Positions 25,986-35,805 of a DNA stretch of 64,000 nt are shown piece after piece; the first letter of the stretch is position 1; every line of letters begins with the position of its first letter. Under the pieces are notes generated by a model. That model was not told the DNA's origin and ran no database searches. It saw nothing but the letters and a program-made list of their open reading frames with translations. A program made the translations under genes and the position numbers. This DNA is from JAPOXR01 sp965214695 (GTDB lineage Bacteria; Pseudomonadota; Alphaproteobacteria; Rhodobacterales; Rhodobacteraceae): the NCBI GenBank assembly GCA_965214695.1, contig OZ243967.1, positions 310,001 to 374,000 of the forward strand, written 5' to 3'.

Positions 25986-27812
25986 TCAGTGGTTGTCTCT
26001 GGGGTGGAATCTGCGCGCGACATCTCGGAAACCTGTTGCGCCTTTCAAGACCATTCCGTCGGCAAACTGCTGCACGCGCTCGCGAAACAGTTCCTGCCAC
26101 GGGGTCTGGCTCTCGGGAATTGGGAATCCGCCGGATTCCGTGAGTTGCCTTCGCCGGCTCTGGAGTTCAGTATCGTCGACGAGCATGTCAGCAGTGCATT
26201 TACCCAAGTCAATCCTGACCCTGTCGCCATCGCGCAGCAGCGCCAGACCGCCGTTTTCCGCGGCCTCTGGCGATGCGTTCAGGATTGAAGGCGAGCCCGA
26301 TGTTCCGGACTGTCTGCCGTCACCAACGCAAGGCAGGTCCTGTATCCCTTTCTTCAACAGATAGGCCGGTGCCCGCATGTTCACGACTTCGGCGCCGCCT
26401 GGATAGCCTTTCGGACCTGCTCCGCGCATGAACAGGACGCAGTTCTCGTCAATGCCTTCCGACGGATCGTCAATTCTCGCATGAAAATCCTCAGGGCCGT
26501 CGAATACAACCGCACGGCCTTCAAATGCGTTCGGATCTTGCGGATTTGACAGGTATCTTGCTCGGAAGCCATCGCTGATGACGCTTGTTTTCATGATGGC
26601 GCTGTCGAAGAGATTTCCTTTCAGGTTGATAAATCCCGCTGACTCCAGAATTGGGTCCGATGCCGACCAGATCACCTCGGGCAGCTGTGTCCTGCAGCCA
26701 GAACAGTTTTCACCGATACTGTGTCCGTTTGCCGTCAGCGCGTCCGGGTGCGGTAGAAGTCCGGCGTCGAGAAGCTCGGAAACCACGGCAGGCACGCCGC
26801 CGGCGCGGTGGTAGTCCTCACCGAGATATTCACCGGCTGGCTGCAGGTTGACGAGCAGTGGCACTCCATGTCCCAGCTGATGCCAGTCGTCATTGTCAAG
26901 GGCGATGCCGAGATGGCGCGCGATCGCATTGAGATGGATCGGAGCGTTGGTAGAACCGCCGATGGCGGAATTGACGACAATGGCATTCTCGAATGCCTGC
27001 CGGGTCAGGATATCTGCCGGGCGCATGTCCTCCCAGACCATTTCCACAATTCGCTGTCCGGCCTGATAGCTCATCTGGCCGCGCTGCCGGTACGGCGCCG
27101 GGATCGATGCTGAGCCGGGCAGCTGCATGCCGAGAGCCTCCGCCAGCGAATTCATCGTCGTTGCCGTCCCCATTGTGTTGCAATAGCCGACGGATGTGGC
27201 AGTTTCGGCGACCATGTCGGCGAATCCCGCGTCGTCAATATGTCCCGCGGCCCGAAGCTCCCGCGCCTTCCAGGCAATTGTTCCCGAGCCCGCCAATTCT
27301 CCGTTGAACCACCCATTGAGCATCGGACCAACGGAGAGCGCGATGGCGGGGATATTTACGGTTGCGGCTGCCATCAGCAGCGCAGGTGTGGTCTTGTCGC
27401 AGCCGATATTCAGGACGACGCCATCGATTGGGTAGCCAAAAAGGGTCTCCACAAGCGAAAGATAGGCAAGGTTGCGGTCGAGCATGGCGGTCGGCCGCTT
27501 GCCGGTTTCCTGAATCGGATGCACCGGGATTTCGAAGACGGTGCCGCCGGCTGCTGTGACGCCGTCACGGACCCGTTTGGTCAGCTCAAGGTGATGGCGA
27601 TTGCAGGGCGACAGATCACTGCCTGTCTGAGCGACGCCGATGATCGGCTTGCCTGACTGCAGCTCTTCCTTCGTCAGCCCGTAATTCAGGTAGCGCTCCA
27701 GATAGATGGCGGTCATTTCCGGATCGGCAGGGTTCATGAACCATTTCCGAGAACGCAGATCATGTTTGTCCAATCTGGCTTGGGATTTCAGCTCGGAATC
27801 CAGTTTCGGCAT
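25986..27812 (-). CDS. IlvD/Edd family dehydratase (pentonate/dihydroxy-acid type)
   Basis: This 608-residue iron-sulfur dehydratase is of the IlvD/Edd family. Cluster cysteines are in GSDLSPCNRHHLELT, VLNIGCDKTTPALLM and GYCNTMGTATTMNSL. Substrate motifs NSAIGGSTNAPIHLNAIARH and GENCSGCRTQL follow. Sequence style fits the arabonate/xylonate/galactonate branch more than valine biosynthesis, but that is a judgement by eye. ATG 27812 has GGAAGGG upstream and fits homology; the frame remains open to 28010. The gene is convergent with tRNA-Ser, 190 bases away, and is the first gene of the accessory region. Confidence 0.88.
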   Translation of the reverse strand: MPKLDSELKSQARLDKHDLRSRKWFMNPADPEMTAIYLERYLNYGLTKEELQSGKPIIGVAQTGSDLSPCNRHHLELTKRVRDGVTAAGGTVFEIPVHPIQETGKRPTAMLDRNLAYLSLVETLFGYPIDGVVLNIGCDKTTPALLMAAATVNIPAIALSVGPMLNGWFNGELAGSGTIAWKARELRAAGHIDDAGFADMVAETATSVGYCNTMGTATTMNSLAEALGMQLPGSASIPAPYRQRGQMSYQAGQRIVEMVWEDMRPADILTRQAFENAIVVNSAIGGSTNAPIHLNAIARHLGIALDNDDWHQLGHGVPLLVNLQPAGEYLGEDYHRAGGVPAVVSELLDAGLLPHPDALTANGHSIGENCSGCRTQLPEVIWSASDPILESAGFINLKGNLFDSAIMKTSVISDGFRARYLSNPQDPNAFEGRAVVFDGPEDFHARIDDPSEGIDENCVLFMRGAGPKGYPGGAEVVNMRAPAYLLKKGIQDLPCVGDGRQSGTSGSPSILNASPEAAENGGLALLRDGDRVRIDLGKCTADMLVDDTELQSRRRQLTESGGFPIPESQTPWQELFRERVQQFADGMVLKGATGFRDVARRFHPRDNH

Positions 27813-28067
27813 CTTCAACCCTTCCCGTTCGCTCCTCGGCACTTCCATAGAAAAGCAAGAAACCGCAAAACACAATCGCCGCAATCCTTGCAGACGCAGT
27901 GAGTCCACCCTGGCCAGCGTCTGCCAAGCCCTTCTGCGACTGTGCGAAGACACGGACCCGCTGCCTGTCACCCGCAGTTGCACAGAGGCGCGCCGCCTTG
28001 TCGTTGCCATGCCGATGGGACGTCATTTCCAGATTGAACCCACATATTCCAGTTCAGGACAGGAGGC

Positions 28068-28226
28068 ATGACGAATGGGGAAGAGAATTGCATGGAATGC
28101 GGCGCCGGGACCCGCTTCGGCGGTGCCCTGTGGAGCCGCCTCCGTTCAGACGGTTGTTCTTGGCACGAAGGGCCCGGGAGCCGGCAACCCGTTTTGGTTG
28201 GCAGTCGAACGCGGCGGCGCCGATAA
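28068..28226 (+). CDS. Short ORF with CxxC motif, function unknown, possibly a gene fragment
   Basis: This 52-codon frame begins at an ATG after AGGACAGGAGGC. It encodes a Cys-containing stretch, CMECGAGTRFGG then GCSWHEG, that looks compositionally like a small zinc-binding protein. It ends at TAA 28224 in an arginine-rich, low-complexity tail, so it may be the front of a frameshifted gene. No family is recognised. The evidence is only the ribosome site and the CxxC/Trp pattern. Confidence 0.25.
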   Translation: MTNGEENCMECGAGTRFGGALWSRLRSDGCSWHEGPGSRQPVLVGSRTRRRR

Positions 28227-28318
28227 GGCTGCCGAGCCTGGACTTGACGGCGAAGGGCTGGCAAGTCGCATCGCGAGCCTCCTGAAATGAGATCGAATTT
28301 CGCCGGCCGCATTCGTGA

Positions 28319-28654
28319 ATCGGAGGTCTTCGCTATAAGGATTCGCCAACAATTCTTGAGATTTGCCGCCAGCGTGGCGGCTTCGCAGCGCAGGGGGTTG
28401 CGCTCGCGGACATCGCCGCCTGCCTTCATTTCGATGAACAGCGTCCGGACGGAAAGGGTTGGCTTCACAACCGGATTGTTCTGTCCAACGGGCACGACGA
28501 AGTCATGACCTACGGTCGCTGGCCCGGGCACAAACGAGTGTTGATGCGTTACGGAAAAGTGCACGGCTTCTGTTGGAACTGTGCGCTTGACAGCTTCCAC
28601 CGTGGCGGTAGTGTTTCGTTGGGATCCTGTTCGGGCGTGCGGGATTTGCAATGA
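28319..28654 (+). pseudogene. Coding-like open frame without start codon, unknown, likely a gene remnant
   Basis: A 111-codon open frame runs from a TGA at 28316 to TGA 28652-28654. It has no ATG until the middle of the frame and no obvious GTG or TTG at the front. The protein looks ordered rather than random: HNRIVLSNGHDEVMTYGRW, then KVHGFCWNCALDSFHRGG with a CxxC. Its stop overlaps an ATG of the following frame, as in a coupled gene pair. I do not recognise the family. It may be the C-terminal part of a gene whose 5' end is frameshifted, perhaps including the short ORF at 28068. Confidence 0.35.
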
Positions 28655-28680
28655 CGGGCAAGTCAAGGGAGGTTCCCGCC

Positions 28681-29538
28681 ATGGACTCCGAGCCAACGGT
28701 CGATCAGTCTCGGCGCAATCAGCTGATTGACAATGGGTATTGTGTGTTTCCGCGGCTGCTGGATACCGACATGCTTCAACGCGTGCGGCGGGTTAGCCAG
28801 CGACTCCTCGACGAGAACTCGGCCGAGGAGAAGCGGAAGCGAGGCCATCAAGGCAACGTCATTACGCTTGCCTACCAGGATCCGGTATTTTCCGAACTCA
28901 TCGCCTTGCCGGCGGCGTTGAAGGCACTGGCTGCGCTTGGTTTCGCCCGCCCGCGCTACTTCGGAGGGGCCGTCATTGCCAAGGAAGCGGGTAGCCCTCC
29001 GCTGTACTGGCACCAGGACTGGACCTATTGGGGGGAACCTGAGAGTGCCGACCCGATCCCCCATCAGGTGTTTCTGATGTGGTACCTGACAGACACCAGC
29101 CGTCCGAATGGCTGCCTGCGAGTTGTGCCCGGCACACACCGCATGCGGCTCGCTGCCCATGACTGCATCGGCACCCACGATGACGGTATCCGCAATCAGA
29201 ACCCCGAGACCTCCGCAGGGTACCAGCCATTGCCTGGCGAGGTGAACGTGGCTGTAACGGCCGGAGACCTGGTCATTGGTGACGCGCGGGTGCTGCACGC
29301 TGCCCACGCCAACACCACTGACCAGCGGCGCACGGTCATCACCTTGTGGTACGTGCCGCGCTTTGACGAACTCAGTGAGAGAGTGCAGGCCGGTTACCAA
29401 AGCCAGGTCAGGTCAATGCCCGACTCGGTCGAAGAAGAGGAAAGAGAATTGCTGACTCCTGTGCTGGTAAACTACCGTGGAGCCGCGCAGCCCGCTCGCC
29501 AGACATACGAAATCAGCGACTACCTGCCTCGAAGTTGA
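28681..29538 (+). CDS. Phytanoyl-CoA dioxygenase (PhyH) family protein
   Basis: This 285-residue protein resembles Fe(II)/2-oxoglutarate-dependent oxygenases of the PhyH family. The iron triad is visible as HxD in LYWHQDWTYWGEP and a distal His in ARVLHAAHANTTD. The 2-oxoglutarate arginine is likely in DQRRTVITLWYVP. Such enzymes hydroxylate lipid or small-molecule substrates, and the substrate here is unknown. ATG 28681 with GGGAGG upstream is chosen; ATG 28651 is in frame and overlaps the preceding open frame. A second PhyH gene lies at 33954-34835. Confidence 0.85.
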   Translation: MDSEPTVDQSRRNQLIDNGYCVFPRLLDTDMLQRVRRVSQRLLDENSAEEKRKRGHQGNVITLAYQDPVFSELIALPAALKALAALGFARPRYFGGAVIAKEAGSPPLYWHQDWTYWGEPESADPIPHQVFLMWYLTDTSRPNGCLRVVPGTHRMRLAAHDCIGTHDDGIRNQNPETSAGYQPLPGEVNVAVTAGDLVIGDARVLHAAHANTTDQRRTVITLWYVPRFDELSERVQAGYQSQVRSMPDSVEEEERELLTPVLVNYRGAAQPARQTYEISDYLPRS

Positions 29539-29912
29539 TCATGTTGCGGATCTACTGGCGCCGAGGACCTTGACTCTGTGCTGTGCCTGATCGGACAGAT
29601 TTGAGAATTCCAGGAGCAGGAGCCGGCGAACCCGGAAATCACGGCCAAGGCCCAACCAGGTCCGGCAACGGCCTGAATTGGACGACTTCCCACCATCGGA
29701 CAAGCCTTGGAGCTCAATTCGCGGCTGGCATTGCGCAACCGATCCGTTGGAGCAGGCCATCAAGCTCCGTATGCCGCCGCCCCTGCCAACGGTCCGCGCA
29801 CTTCCCGATCGCTGACCTCAAATCCGTATCCGCAAAGCGAGCCGCGGGCCTCGAACACGAAGGTGACTTCCCACTTGTGATACGATTGGGCGGGTGAGAT
29901 AAATGAGGCAAC
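29539..29912. other. Intergenic region, no gene seen
   Basis: There are 374 bases between the PhyH gene and the alcohol dehydrogenase. Open frames are short and resemble no family. No promoter, terminator or repeat could be supported. Confidence 0.4.
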
Positions 29913-30965
29913 ATGTCTAATACAACACGTGCTGCAATCCAGCTTGCCAGGGGTGATCCGCTCATTATCGGCGATCTCGATCTTCCCGAACCGCGCCCTG
30001 ATCAAGTCGTGCTGCAGCTGTTTTCCTCCGGAATCTGTCACTCGCAGATTCACGAGTTGACCGATACCCGCAAACGCCCCACCACGTTTGGGCACGAGGG
30101 CGCCGCCCTGGTGACACGGGTTGGCTCAGAGGTGACCCGGGTGAAGGAGGGCGACCACGCCATCGTCACTTGGGTTCGAACGGACCCCCTGCCTTTCGGC
30201 AAGGAAGACGAGGATTGTGGCGCGGCCTTCTGCGGATCTCCGATCCCATGGCCGATGCATACCTGGAGCGAGCACGCCGTCATCTCCGAAAGATACGTCG
30301 TGCCGATCGACAAGCAAGACCCCACTGATCTGAGCTCGATCGTCGGCTGCGCGGTGCTGACCGGCTGCGGCGCGGTTATTCACACCACCAAGGTGCGTCC
30401 GGAGGAGTCCGTGGCCATAGTCGGAATGGGAGGCGTCGGACTCTCGGCGGTGTGTGCCGCGGCGTTGAGCCTCGCGAACCCGATCATCGCAGTCGACCTG
30501 CACGCCGACAAACTGGAGTTGGCCCGAGAATTTGGCGCGACCCACACCGTCAATGCCAGCAAGGTAGACCCGGTCGAGGCAATTCTTGAACTGAGCCATG
30601 GCGGCGTTGACTATGCCTTCGACGCCATCGGGGTGCGGTCGGTCATCGAAATGACCCTCAAGGTCACACGCCCCGGCGGGTACGGTGCCGACAATCTCGG
30701 CGGTACTGCGGTACTCATCGGTGTGCCGGGAAACGAGATGAGTCTCGATCCCAGGGCTTTTCTCTGTGCGCAAGGCCGCTTCATCACCAGTTTCGGCGCC
30801 GCGTACCCTGACCGGGACTTTGCGATGTATCTCCGTTGGCACCGAGAAGGGAAGCTCCCGCTCGACAGGCTGGTTACCGATCGCTATCGCCTCGACCAGA
30901 TCAACGAAGCGTGCGACGCGCTGAAATCCGGGCAGATACAAGGGCGCGCCATCATCGAATTCTGA
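29913..30965 (+). CDS. Zinc-type alcohol dehydrogenase (MDR superfamily)
   Basis: This 350-residue medium-chain dehydrogenase resembles class III-type alcohol dehydrogenases. The catalytic zinc cysteine lies in SSGICHSQIHE and the partner His-Glu in FGHEGAALVTRVG. The nucleotide fold is VAIVGMGGVGLSAVCAAAL, followed by IIAVDLHADKLELAREFGATHTVN. The lobe that normally carries four structural-zinc cysteines is reduced to two (EDCGAAFCGS), so structural zinc may be absent. It would oxidise an alcohol to an aldehyde with NAD. It is probably linked to the neighbouring oxygenases. Confidence 0.87.
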   Translation: MSNTTRAAIQLARGDPLIIGDLDLPEPRPDQVVLQLFSSGICHSQIHELTDTRKRPTTFGHEGAALVTRVGSEVTRVKEGDHAIVTWVRTDPLPFGKEDEDCGAAFCGSPIPWPMHTWSEHAVISERYVVPIDKQDPTDLSSIVGCAVLTGCGAVIHTTKVRPEESVAIVGMGGVGLSAVCAAALSLANPIIAVDLHADKLELAREFGATHTVNASKVDPVEAILELSHGGVDYAFDAIGVRSVIEMTLKVTRPGGYGADNLGGTAVLIGVPGNEMSLDPRAFLCAQGRFITSFGAAYPDRDFAMYLRWHREGKLPLDRLVTDRYRLDQINEACDALKSGQIQGRAIIEF

Positions 30966-31010
30966 CAAGAATCAGGTGTGTCGGGACGCTCGCTTACCTC
31001 CGCCTCGGAT

Positions 31011-31955
31011 CTAGACCGGCATCGCGCGCTTGGTGTGCGCGCGGCCCGAGATTGCGATTTCCTCGCTGGGTGCGGTGAAATAGCTGCCGCCCTCATCAAT
31101 GGCGCCCGGAATGCCGTCCGGGCCAAGATGACCGGTGAACGGATGGAACGGCACGCCGCTCGCACTGCACGCCTCCTTCAGGCGCTGCTCAACCTCGGCG
31201 ACCTCCCCGATCAGCGGGACCGTCAGTTCAGGAATGCCAAGGGCATAGCCCAAATCGGTCGGCCCGACTTCGGCAAAGGCGATCCCGGGCACGGCGACGA
31301 TTTCTTCGAGTTGAGCGATGGCAGACCTGGTCTCGATCTTGATGCCGAGGATCAACTCGCCATCCGGATTGAGCGGCCAGGGGTCGGCCTTGGCGCCGTA
31401 GGTTTCGTTGTCGACGCCCCAGACGTATGCGGCACTGTTCTCCGAGCCAAAACCGCGGGTCCCTTCGCCAGGCCCCTTGCCAACACCAGCGCGCTGGATC
31501 GGGTACCGGCAGCACTCGACAAACGCCCGAACCGCGTCGACGGTGTTGGCCTTGCAGAGAATGATCCCGTGCACACCGCGTGCGAGGATCTGCTGGAACT
31601 GCCAGGCGTTGGCCTCGACGATTGCTCGCGAGATGCCGTTCACCGGCGCCTCCACGATGATGGCAGGCGTGCGGTGTCCGCTGCGGGTCGGCCCTGCGTC
31701 AACCATGCCATGCAGATAGCTGTCGAGTCCGGCGAGGTCGAAGGCGCCGTGTTCAAAGCCGACATTGATGTAGTCGGCCCAGGTCGCCGCATCGATCTGC
31801 CCCTGCTCGTACGTCAACACCGGCGTATGCTGCTCCGTGAGCGAGCCGGTGGGGCGCGTCGCAAAGGTCTGGCCGAGACCAGTGTGCCCGCCTACATAGT
31901 AGACGGGCTGCCCGTCGGCCAGCAACTCGACCGCCCGATTGATTCGCTTTCCCAT
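31011..31955 (-). CDS. HpcH/HpaI aldolase/citrate lyase family protein
   Basis: This protein of about 314 residues has the HpcH/HpaI class II aldolase fold. Metal-binding and catalytic motifs include GIKIETRSAIAQLEEI (with the metal-binding Glu) and GIAFAEVGPTDLGYALGI (with the Asp that completes the site). The enzymes cleave or form pyruvate-containing hydroxy acids. The frame is open to 31994, but ATG 31955 (MGKRINRAVELL) fits the usual start. It is convergent with the alcohol dehydrogenase gene, 46 bases apart. Confidence 0.82.
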   Translation of the reverse strand: MGKRINRAVELLADGQPVYYVGGHTGLGQTFATRPTGSLTEQHTPVLTYEQGQIDAATWADYINVGFEHGAFDLAGLDSYLHGMVDAGPTRSGHRTPAIIVEAPVNGISRAIVEANAWQFQQILARGVHGIILCKANTVDAVRAFVECCRYPIQRAGVGKGPGEGTRGFGSENSAAYVWGVDNETYGAKADPWPLNPDGELILGIKIETRSAIAQLEEIVAVPGIAFAEVGPTDLGYALGIPELTVPLIGEVAEVEQRLKEACSASGVPFHPFTGHLGPDGIPGAIDEGGSYFTAPSEEIAISGRAHTKRAMPV

Positions 31956-32765
31956 ATCGATGCGCTTTCCCAAAATGGCTGATCGACTCTGCACTATGCG
32001 TGGTCATAGTCAAGGTTGGCACATGTGCCGTGCGCGTGTTCAGACACATGTAAGACTTTCAACCGGTCCGTGTTCCATGCAATGCCAATCCAGATAGTCA
32101 CGGATGGAGGCCGTCCCGAATTCACGGCATGGCCCAATCTCTGGTTGTGATCCGCATGATCTCCTCCCGGTCGCAGAAAAATCTGTTCGACACCTGCTCA
32201 ATTGCGTGGCGGGCGCCGAACCTGTCCCCGGTCTGCTCCCGGATATCGGTGGCGGTCCTTCGGGACGAACCTCCCGCATCGGGGTCGGGCCCGGCCTCCA
32301 GCCAGGACGCCGAGCGCGATCGATGGCAACAAGCACGAGATCCGCTGTATGACCCACATCGACACGATAGCTTGAGTCCTGGAGATATGTTGACGGCTAC
32401 AATTCGGCTGGCCAACAATCCCGAGGGCAAATTGCAATTCAGATTGGGGCAAGTCATGGGCAGACGAAATCGGAATTCCACGAGTGCCAATGGTACGTCT
32501 GCAATCAATCGAATCGCATTTGACAATGCAGACCAGCGGATTTCACGGTTGGGACTGCTTCCGTTGGCAAAACACATTCAGAACTTTGTGGAGTGGGGCA
32601 AGATTCTGGACGCAAATCGGCGCGAAAATTGCCAAATGCGTGTTTCTCTTCGCTGAGCATTTGATGAAGTGATCGTTTCATGACAAACCCGACGAGGCGC
32701 CGGGGGTCGGCTGGACCAATGTGGCCGGAAGCCCTTGGAGGCAACAGCATGAGGAGTGCCAACTG
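31956..32765. other. Long intergenic region, no convincing gene
   Basis: There are 810 bases between the divergent aldolase and SDR genes. A reverse-strand frame at 32122-32577 ends in a charged, protein-like stretch (REQTGDRFGARHAIEQV), but the rest is low-complexity, so it may be a decayed fragment. No RNA gene, repeat or terminator was seen. Confidence 0.4.
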
Positions 32766-33617
32766 ATGGCAGCAAAGAGAGGTCGGCTGGTCGGCAAGGT
32801 GGCGATAGTCACCGGCGGCACCAGTGGCATGGGCGCGGCGACCGCCGCGATGTACGTGGCCGAGGGCGCGCGCGTGATGGTAGCCGGACGGCGCCGAGAC
32901 GCAGGACAGAATATCGTTGATCGCCTGGGAGAAAACGCAGCCTTCAGCGCCGGTGACGTAACGGTTGAGGCGGACGTGGCGGCATTGGTCGGCGCGACGG
33001 TCGACCGGTGGGGACGGGTAGACATCCTGTTCAACAATGCGGGTATAGGTCGAGAATACCGCACGGTGGAGAACTTCGACGCCGAGGAGTTCCTTGCTGA
33101 CGTTTGGACACTGGTTGGATCCTGCTTCCTGACTGTCAAGCACGCGGCGCCGATAATGAAGCGGCAGGGCAGGGGGTCCATCATCAACAACGGCAGTACC
33201 GCGGGGATAACCACTGACGGATCGGGGGCGGTGTATTCGGCCTGCAAGGCGGGCATGATCCAGGTCACCAAGGTATGGGCCACGGAGCTGATTGGCGACG
33301 GAATACGAGTCAACTGCATCTCGCCCGGAGCCATTTCCACCCCGATCTTCTGGGGCGGCGAACATACGCAGAGCCCGGAAGAGAACCAGGCCCGTCTCGA
33401 GCGGTTGAACCGCTGGTGGGTGGAGAATCGCCCGGCAAACCGCCCCGGAGTTCCTGACGACATCGCCTACGCCGCAGTGTTCCTTGGCAGCGACGAGAGC
33501 CTGCACGTGAACGGCCACAACCTGGTGGTCGATGTGGGCCATACGGTAACTCGAATGGCGTTTAACGAACTGCAGGAGATGAAGGCCGCTCGGGCCAGGG
33601 TGATAGATGGCGGATAA
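32766..33617 (+). CDS. SDR family oxidoreductase
   Basis: This 283-residue classical short-chain dehydrogenase has the cofactor motif VTGGTSGMGAATAA, FNNAGIG, the catalytic serine in NNGSTAG, and the YSACK pair. NCISPGAISTP follows. AGRRRD after strand 2 has basic residues, which hints at NADP but is not decisive. The upstream frame is open, but the start at ATG 32766 fits the family. The protein has an insert around residues 198-225 before a C-terminal VDVGHTVTRM instead of the usual VDGG. The substrate is unknown. Confidence 0.87.
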   Translation: MAAKRGRLVGKVAIVTGGTSGMGAATAAMYVAEGARVMVAGRRRDAGQNIVDRLGENAAFSAGDVTVEADVAALVGATVDRWGRVDILFNNAGIGREYRTVENFDAEEFLADVWTLVGSCFLTVKHAAPIMKRQGRGSIINNGSTAGITTDGSGAVYSACKAGMIQVTKVWATELIGDGIRVNCISPGAISTPIFWGGEHTQSPEENQARLERLNRWWVENRPANRPGVPDDIAYAAVFLGSDESLHVNGHNLVVDVGHTVTRMAFNELQEMKAARARVIDGG

Positions 33618-33953
33618 ATTCGCATTCCCCGGTCGGCTCGCCCCCGACCTGCAGGAATACGGTGCTCCTCGAGCCGACTTGCCGGTGAATAAAGGCTGCC
33701 AGTATCATGTCCGAAACCGGCTGCACATTGCAGGAGGCGCACCGTGTGCAGCCATACCTTTGGCCTGTTCAGGACAGCCCCTTGCTGTCAGCACCGACGG
33801 CCTTCGGGTGTCTCATCGCCCGTGCTTGCCAAGCCGAACCGGCTCCGGCAGGGCAGGCCTCTCGGATCATCCGATTGCCGCCCGATTCGTCGACATCGTC
33901 GCCGTCGGCCGGGGCCCGTGTGGCGATATGACAGTTGGTCGCCGCCAGCGGTC
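33618..33953. other. Intergenic region, no gene seen
   Basis: There are 336 bases between the convergent SDR and PhyH genes. Open frames here are proline- and arginine-rich shadows without family features. No terminator hairpin with a T tract was found. Confidence 0.4.
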
Positions 33954-34835
33954 CTAGGCCGATACCGGGACATCCCCCGAATCCGCGTGTGCAGTCGCAT
34001 CGGTTGGCCCGCCGATTCCGAACAGGGCTTGGCCTTCGGAGCGTGGGCGTCGCCCGTTGATCATGAGTCCAGGCCGCCCAAGGGACTGTCCTTCGTATTG
34101 CCGGTTACTAGGATGCCTGTACCCCACGCGCACCAAGCGGCGCATGTCAGCCGTGGCATTAATGTAGCTTCCGTGAATTGTCATGATGTTGAAGAGTACA
34201 AGATCGCCAGCCTTGGCCGGAACCGCCTCGGTGTCCTGCAGGCGATACGTTGTTTGCGACAATTGGGGCGAGCATTCTTCCTGCTCGCCATTCTCATTGA
34301 CAAAGGACGTGGTGTGATCAAGGGGACCGAGCCTGTGCGAGCCCTTCAAAAATCGGATCTCGCCATTGGCGTGGCAGGTGTCGTCGAGATGGACCAGCGC
34401 GTCGACGTATCTGTCATCGGCGTGCTTGTAGAATGCCCAATCCTGATGCATCGGGAAAGGATGGCCGGTCTCGGGTGGCTTGACGTGCATCGTCGAGTGG
34501 TGAAGCTCGACCGGCGCCCCCTCGGTTCCATCGTCATCGCCGGTCAAGAGTTGCGATATGGCTTCAGCGACCGCCGGCTTGGTCACGGCGTTCATCCAGG
34601 AGTCCGCATAGAAATGCAGATCATGCATCGAGACCAGTTTGCTCTTCGCCTCGGTTTCGGTGTCCATCAACTGTCTGCGCCACGGGCCAGTCCAGCCCAT
34701 GTCCATTTGGGCCCAATCTTCGATCATCCAGTCGAGGTCGTCGCGAAGTTGTGCAACCTCGTCAGCACAGTAGACTTCGGCGATGTGGAGAAAACCGTTT
34801 TCGCGGTAGCTCTCGATTTGCTCTTTGCCAAGCAT
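33954..34835 (-). CDS. Phytanoyl-CoA dioxygenase (PhyH) family protein
   Basis: This protein of about 293 residues is the second PhyH-type Fe(II)/2-oxoglutarate oxygenase of the region. The HxD pair is in FPMHQDWAFYKHADDRY, the distal histidine in MTIHGSYINAT, and the 2-oxoglutarate arginine in MRRLVRVGYRHP. It differs substantially from the copy at 28681, so it is a paralogue rather than a recent duplicate. ATG 34835 (MLGKEQIESYRENGFLHI) matches the usual PhyH start; the frame is open to 34925. Confidence 0.85.
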   Translation of the reverse strand: MLGKEQIESYRENGFLHIAEVYCADEVAQLRDDLDWMIEDWAQMDMGWTGPWRRQLMDTETEAKSKLVSMHDLHFYADSWMNAVTKPAVAEAISQLLTGDDDGTEGAPVELHHSTMHVKPPETGHPFPMHQDWAFYKHADDRYVDALVHLDDTCHANGEIRFLKGSHRLGPLDHTTSFVNENGEQEECSPQLSQTTYRLQDTEAVPAKAGDLVLFNIMTIHGSYINATADMRRLVRVGYRHPSNRQYEGQSLGRPGLMINGRRPRSEGQALFGIGGPTDATAHADSGDVPVSA

Positions 34836-35805
34836 GCGTATCCTCTCGGGTGATGGTTGCTTGAGGAGATACTGCCAGCTTAAGTTCCGACCATCCCATT
34901 CGCAAGGGAATTGGTCGATATTCACACCTTGGAAGGCCGCTTAGGAGTGAAAGCCTAGATCGATCGTTTTCGACCGACAAGTCTGCAGGGCATTCACGGC
35001 CGAAAACCGAAATTGCATCCCCTTCATATTCGCGAGTTCACGATATCGTTCTGAAGAACAACAGGCTGTCATCCAGTTGCAATTCGTATCCGCTCACTCC
35101 TCCCTGGTGACGTGTTTGGGGTTGTGCATCTTGATCATGTCGACGGCATTTCCAACAAGTGCGATCTGGAATGGTGACGGGGGGGGGGGGGGTTGCACAA
35201 TCTCACCGTTGGGAGTCCCCGGCAGATCAGCGACAATCCGGTCCAGGGATTCTTTTCCAGGCAGTACCGTTTCCTGTAGCGAAAGGCTCCGGCCGCGCAT
35301 CGTGGCATGATGATCGGGTCATCTTGTCGGGGGTGTGATTACCTTGCGCGGCAGGCGGATGAGCAGGTCACGCCCGGTCCACGACTATCCAAGCCCTCCC
35401 GACTGCCATCCACCTCATTGCAAACCTGTCAGCCGCCACCCAGACATCAAGCCGGATTCAGGGCGTAAGCGGCAATTGCAATTTTCCCATGGCAGCCGCC
35501 AACATGAAACGAGCACGGTTACGCGTCCGAAACCGGGCGACCGGCGATCCTGAGCCGGATTTCGGACGCTTCCAACTGGCCCGCTCTTCCGCAGCGGCCA
35601 CCCTGCAGCCGTTTCGAGGAACGGAGCGGCCTCGGGCGGCGGCACATCGACTCGTCGGCAGTTAGCGCCAGAATGCCGTACAGTGCAAGGCACCCAACTA
35701 TCTCCTGACCCCGGATCCGGACATACCGGCCTCCACATGAAGATTGACCTTTGGCGCGCATGCGTCTACGCAAACGCAATTGGCCGTCTTCCGGAGGAGG
35801 GTAGC
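34836..35805. other. Long intergenic region with a 14-base G tract
   Basis: These 970 bases lie between the divergent PhyH and desaturase genes and hold no recognisable gene. A homopolymer of 14 G lies at 35179-35192. The promoters of both flanking genes should be here, but no convincing -35/-10 pair was identified. Confidence 0.45.
35179..35192. repeat. Poly-G tract (14 bases)
   Basis: Fourteen consecutive G residues sit in the intergenic region 640 bases from the PhyH gene and 614 bases from the desaturase. Such tracts slip during replication and sequencing. It does not lie in any recognised coding frame, so phase variation of a protein is not indicated. Confidence 0.9.

Noticed and set aside
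32122..32577. Reverse-strand frame with a protein-like C-terminus
   Set aside because: Only the last 40 codons look ordered, no ribosome site is visible, and no family was recognised. Kept as a note in the intergenic entry.
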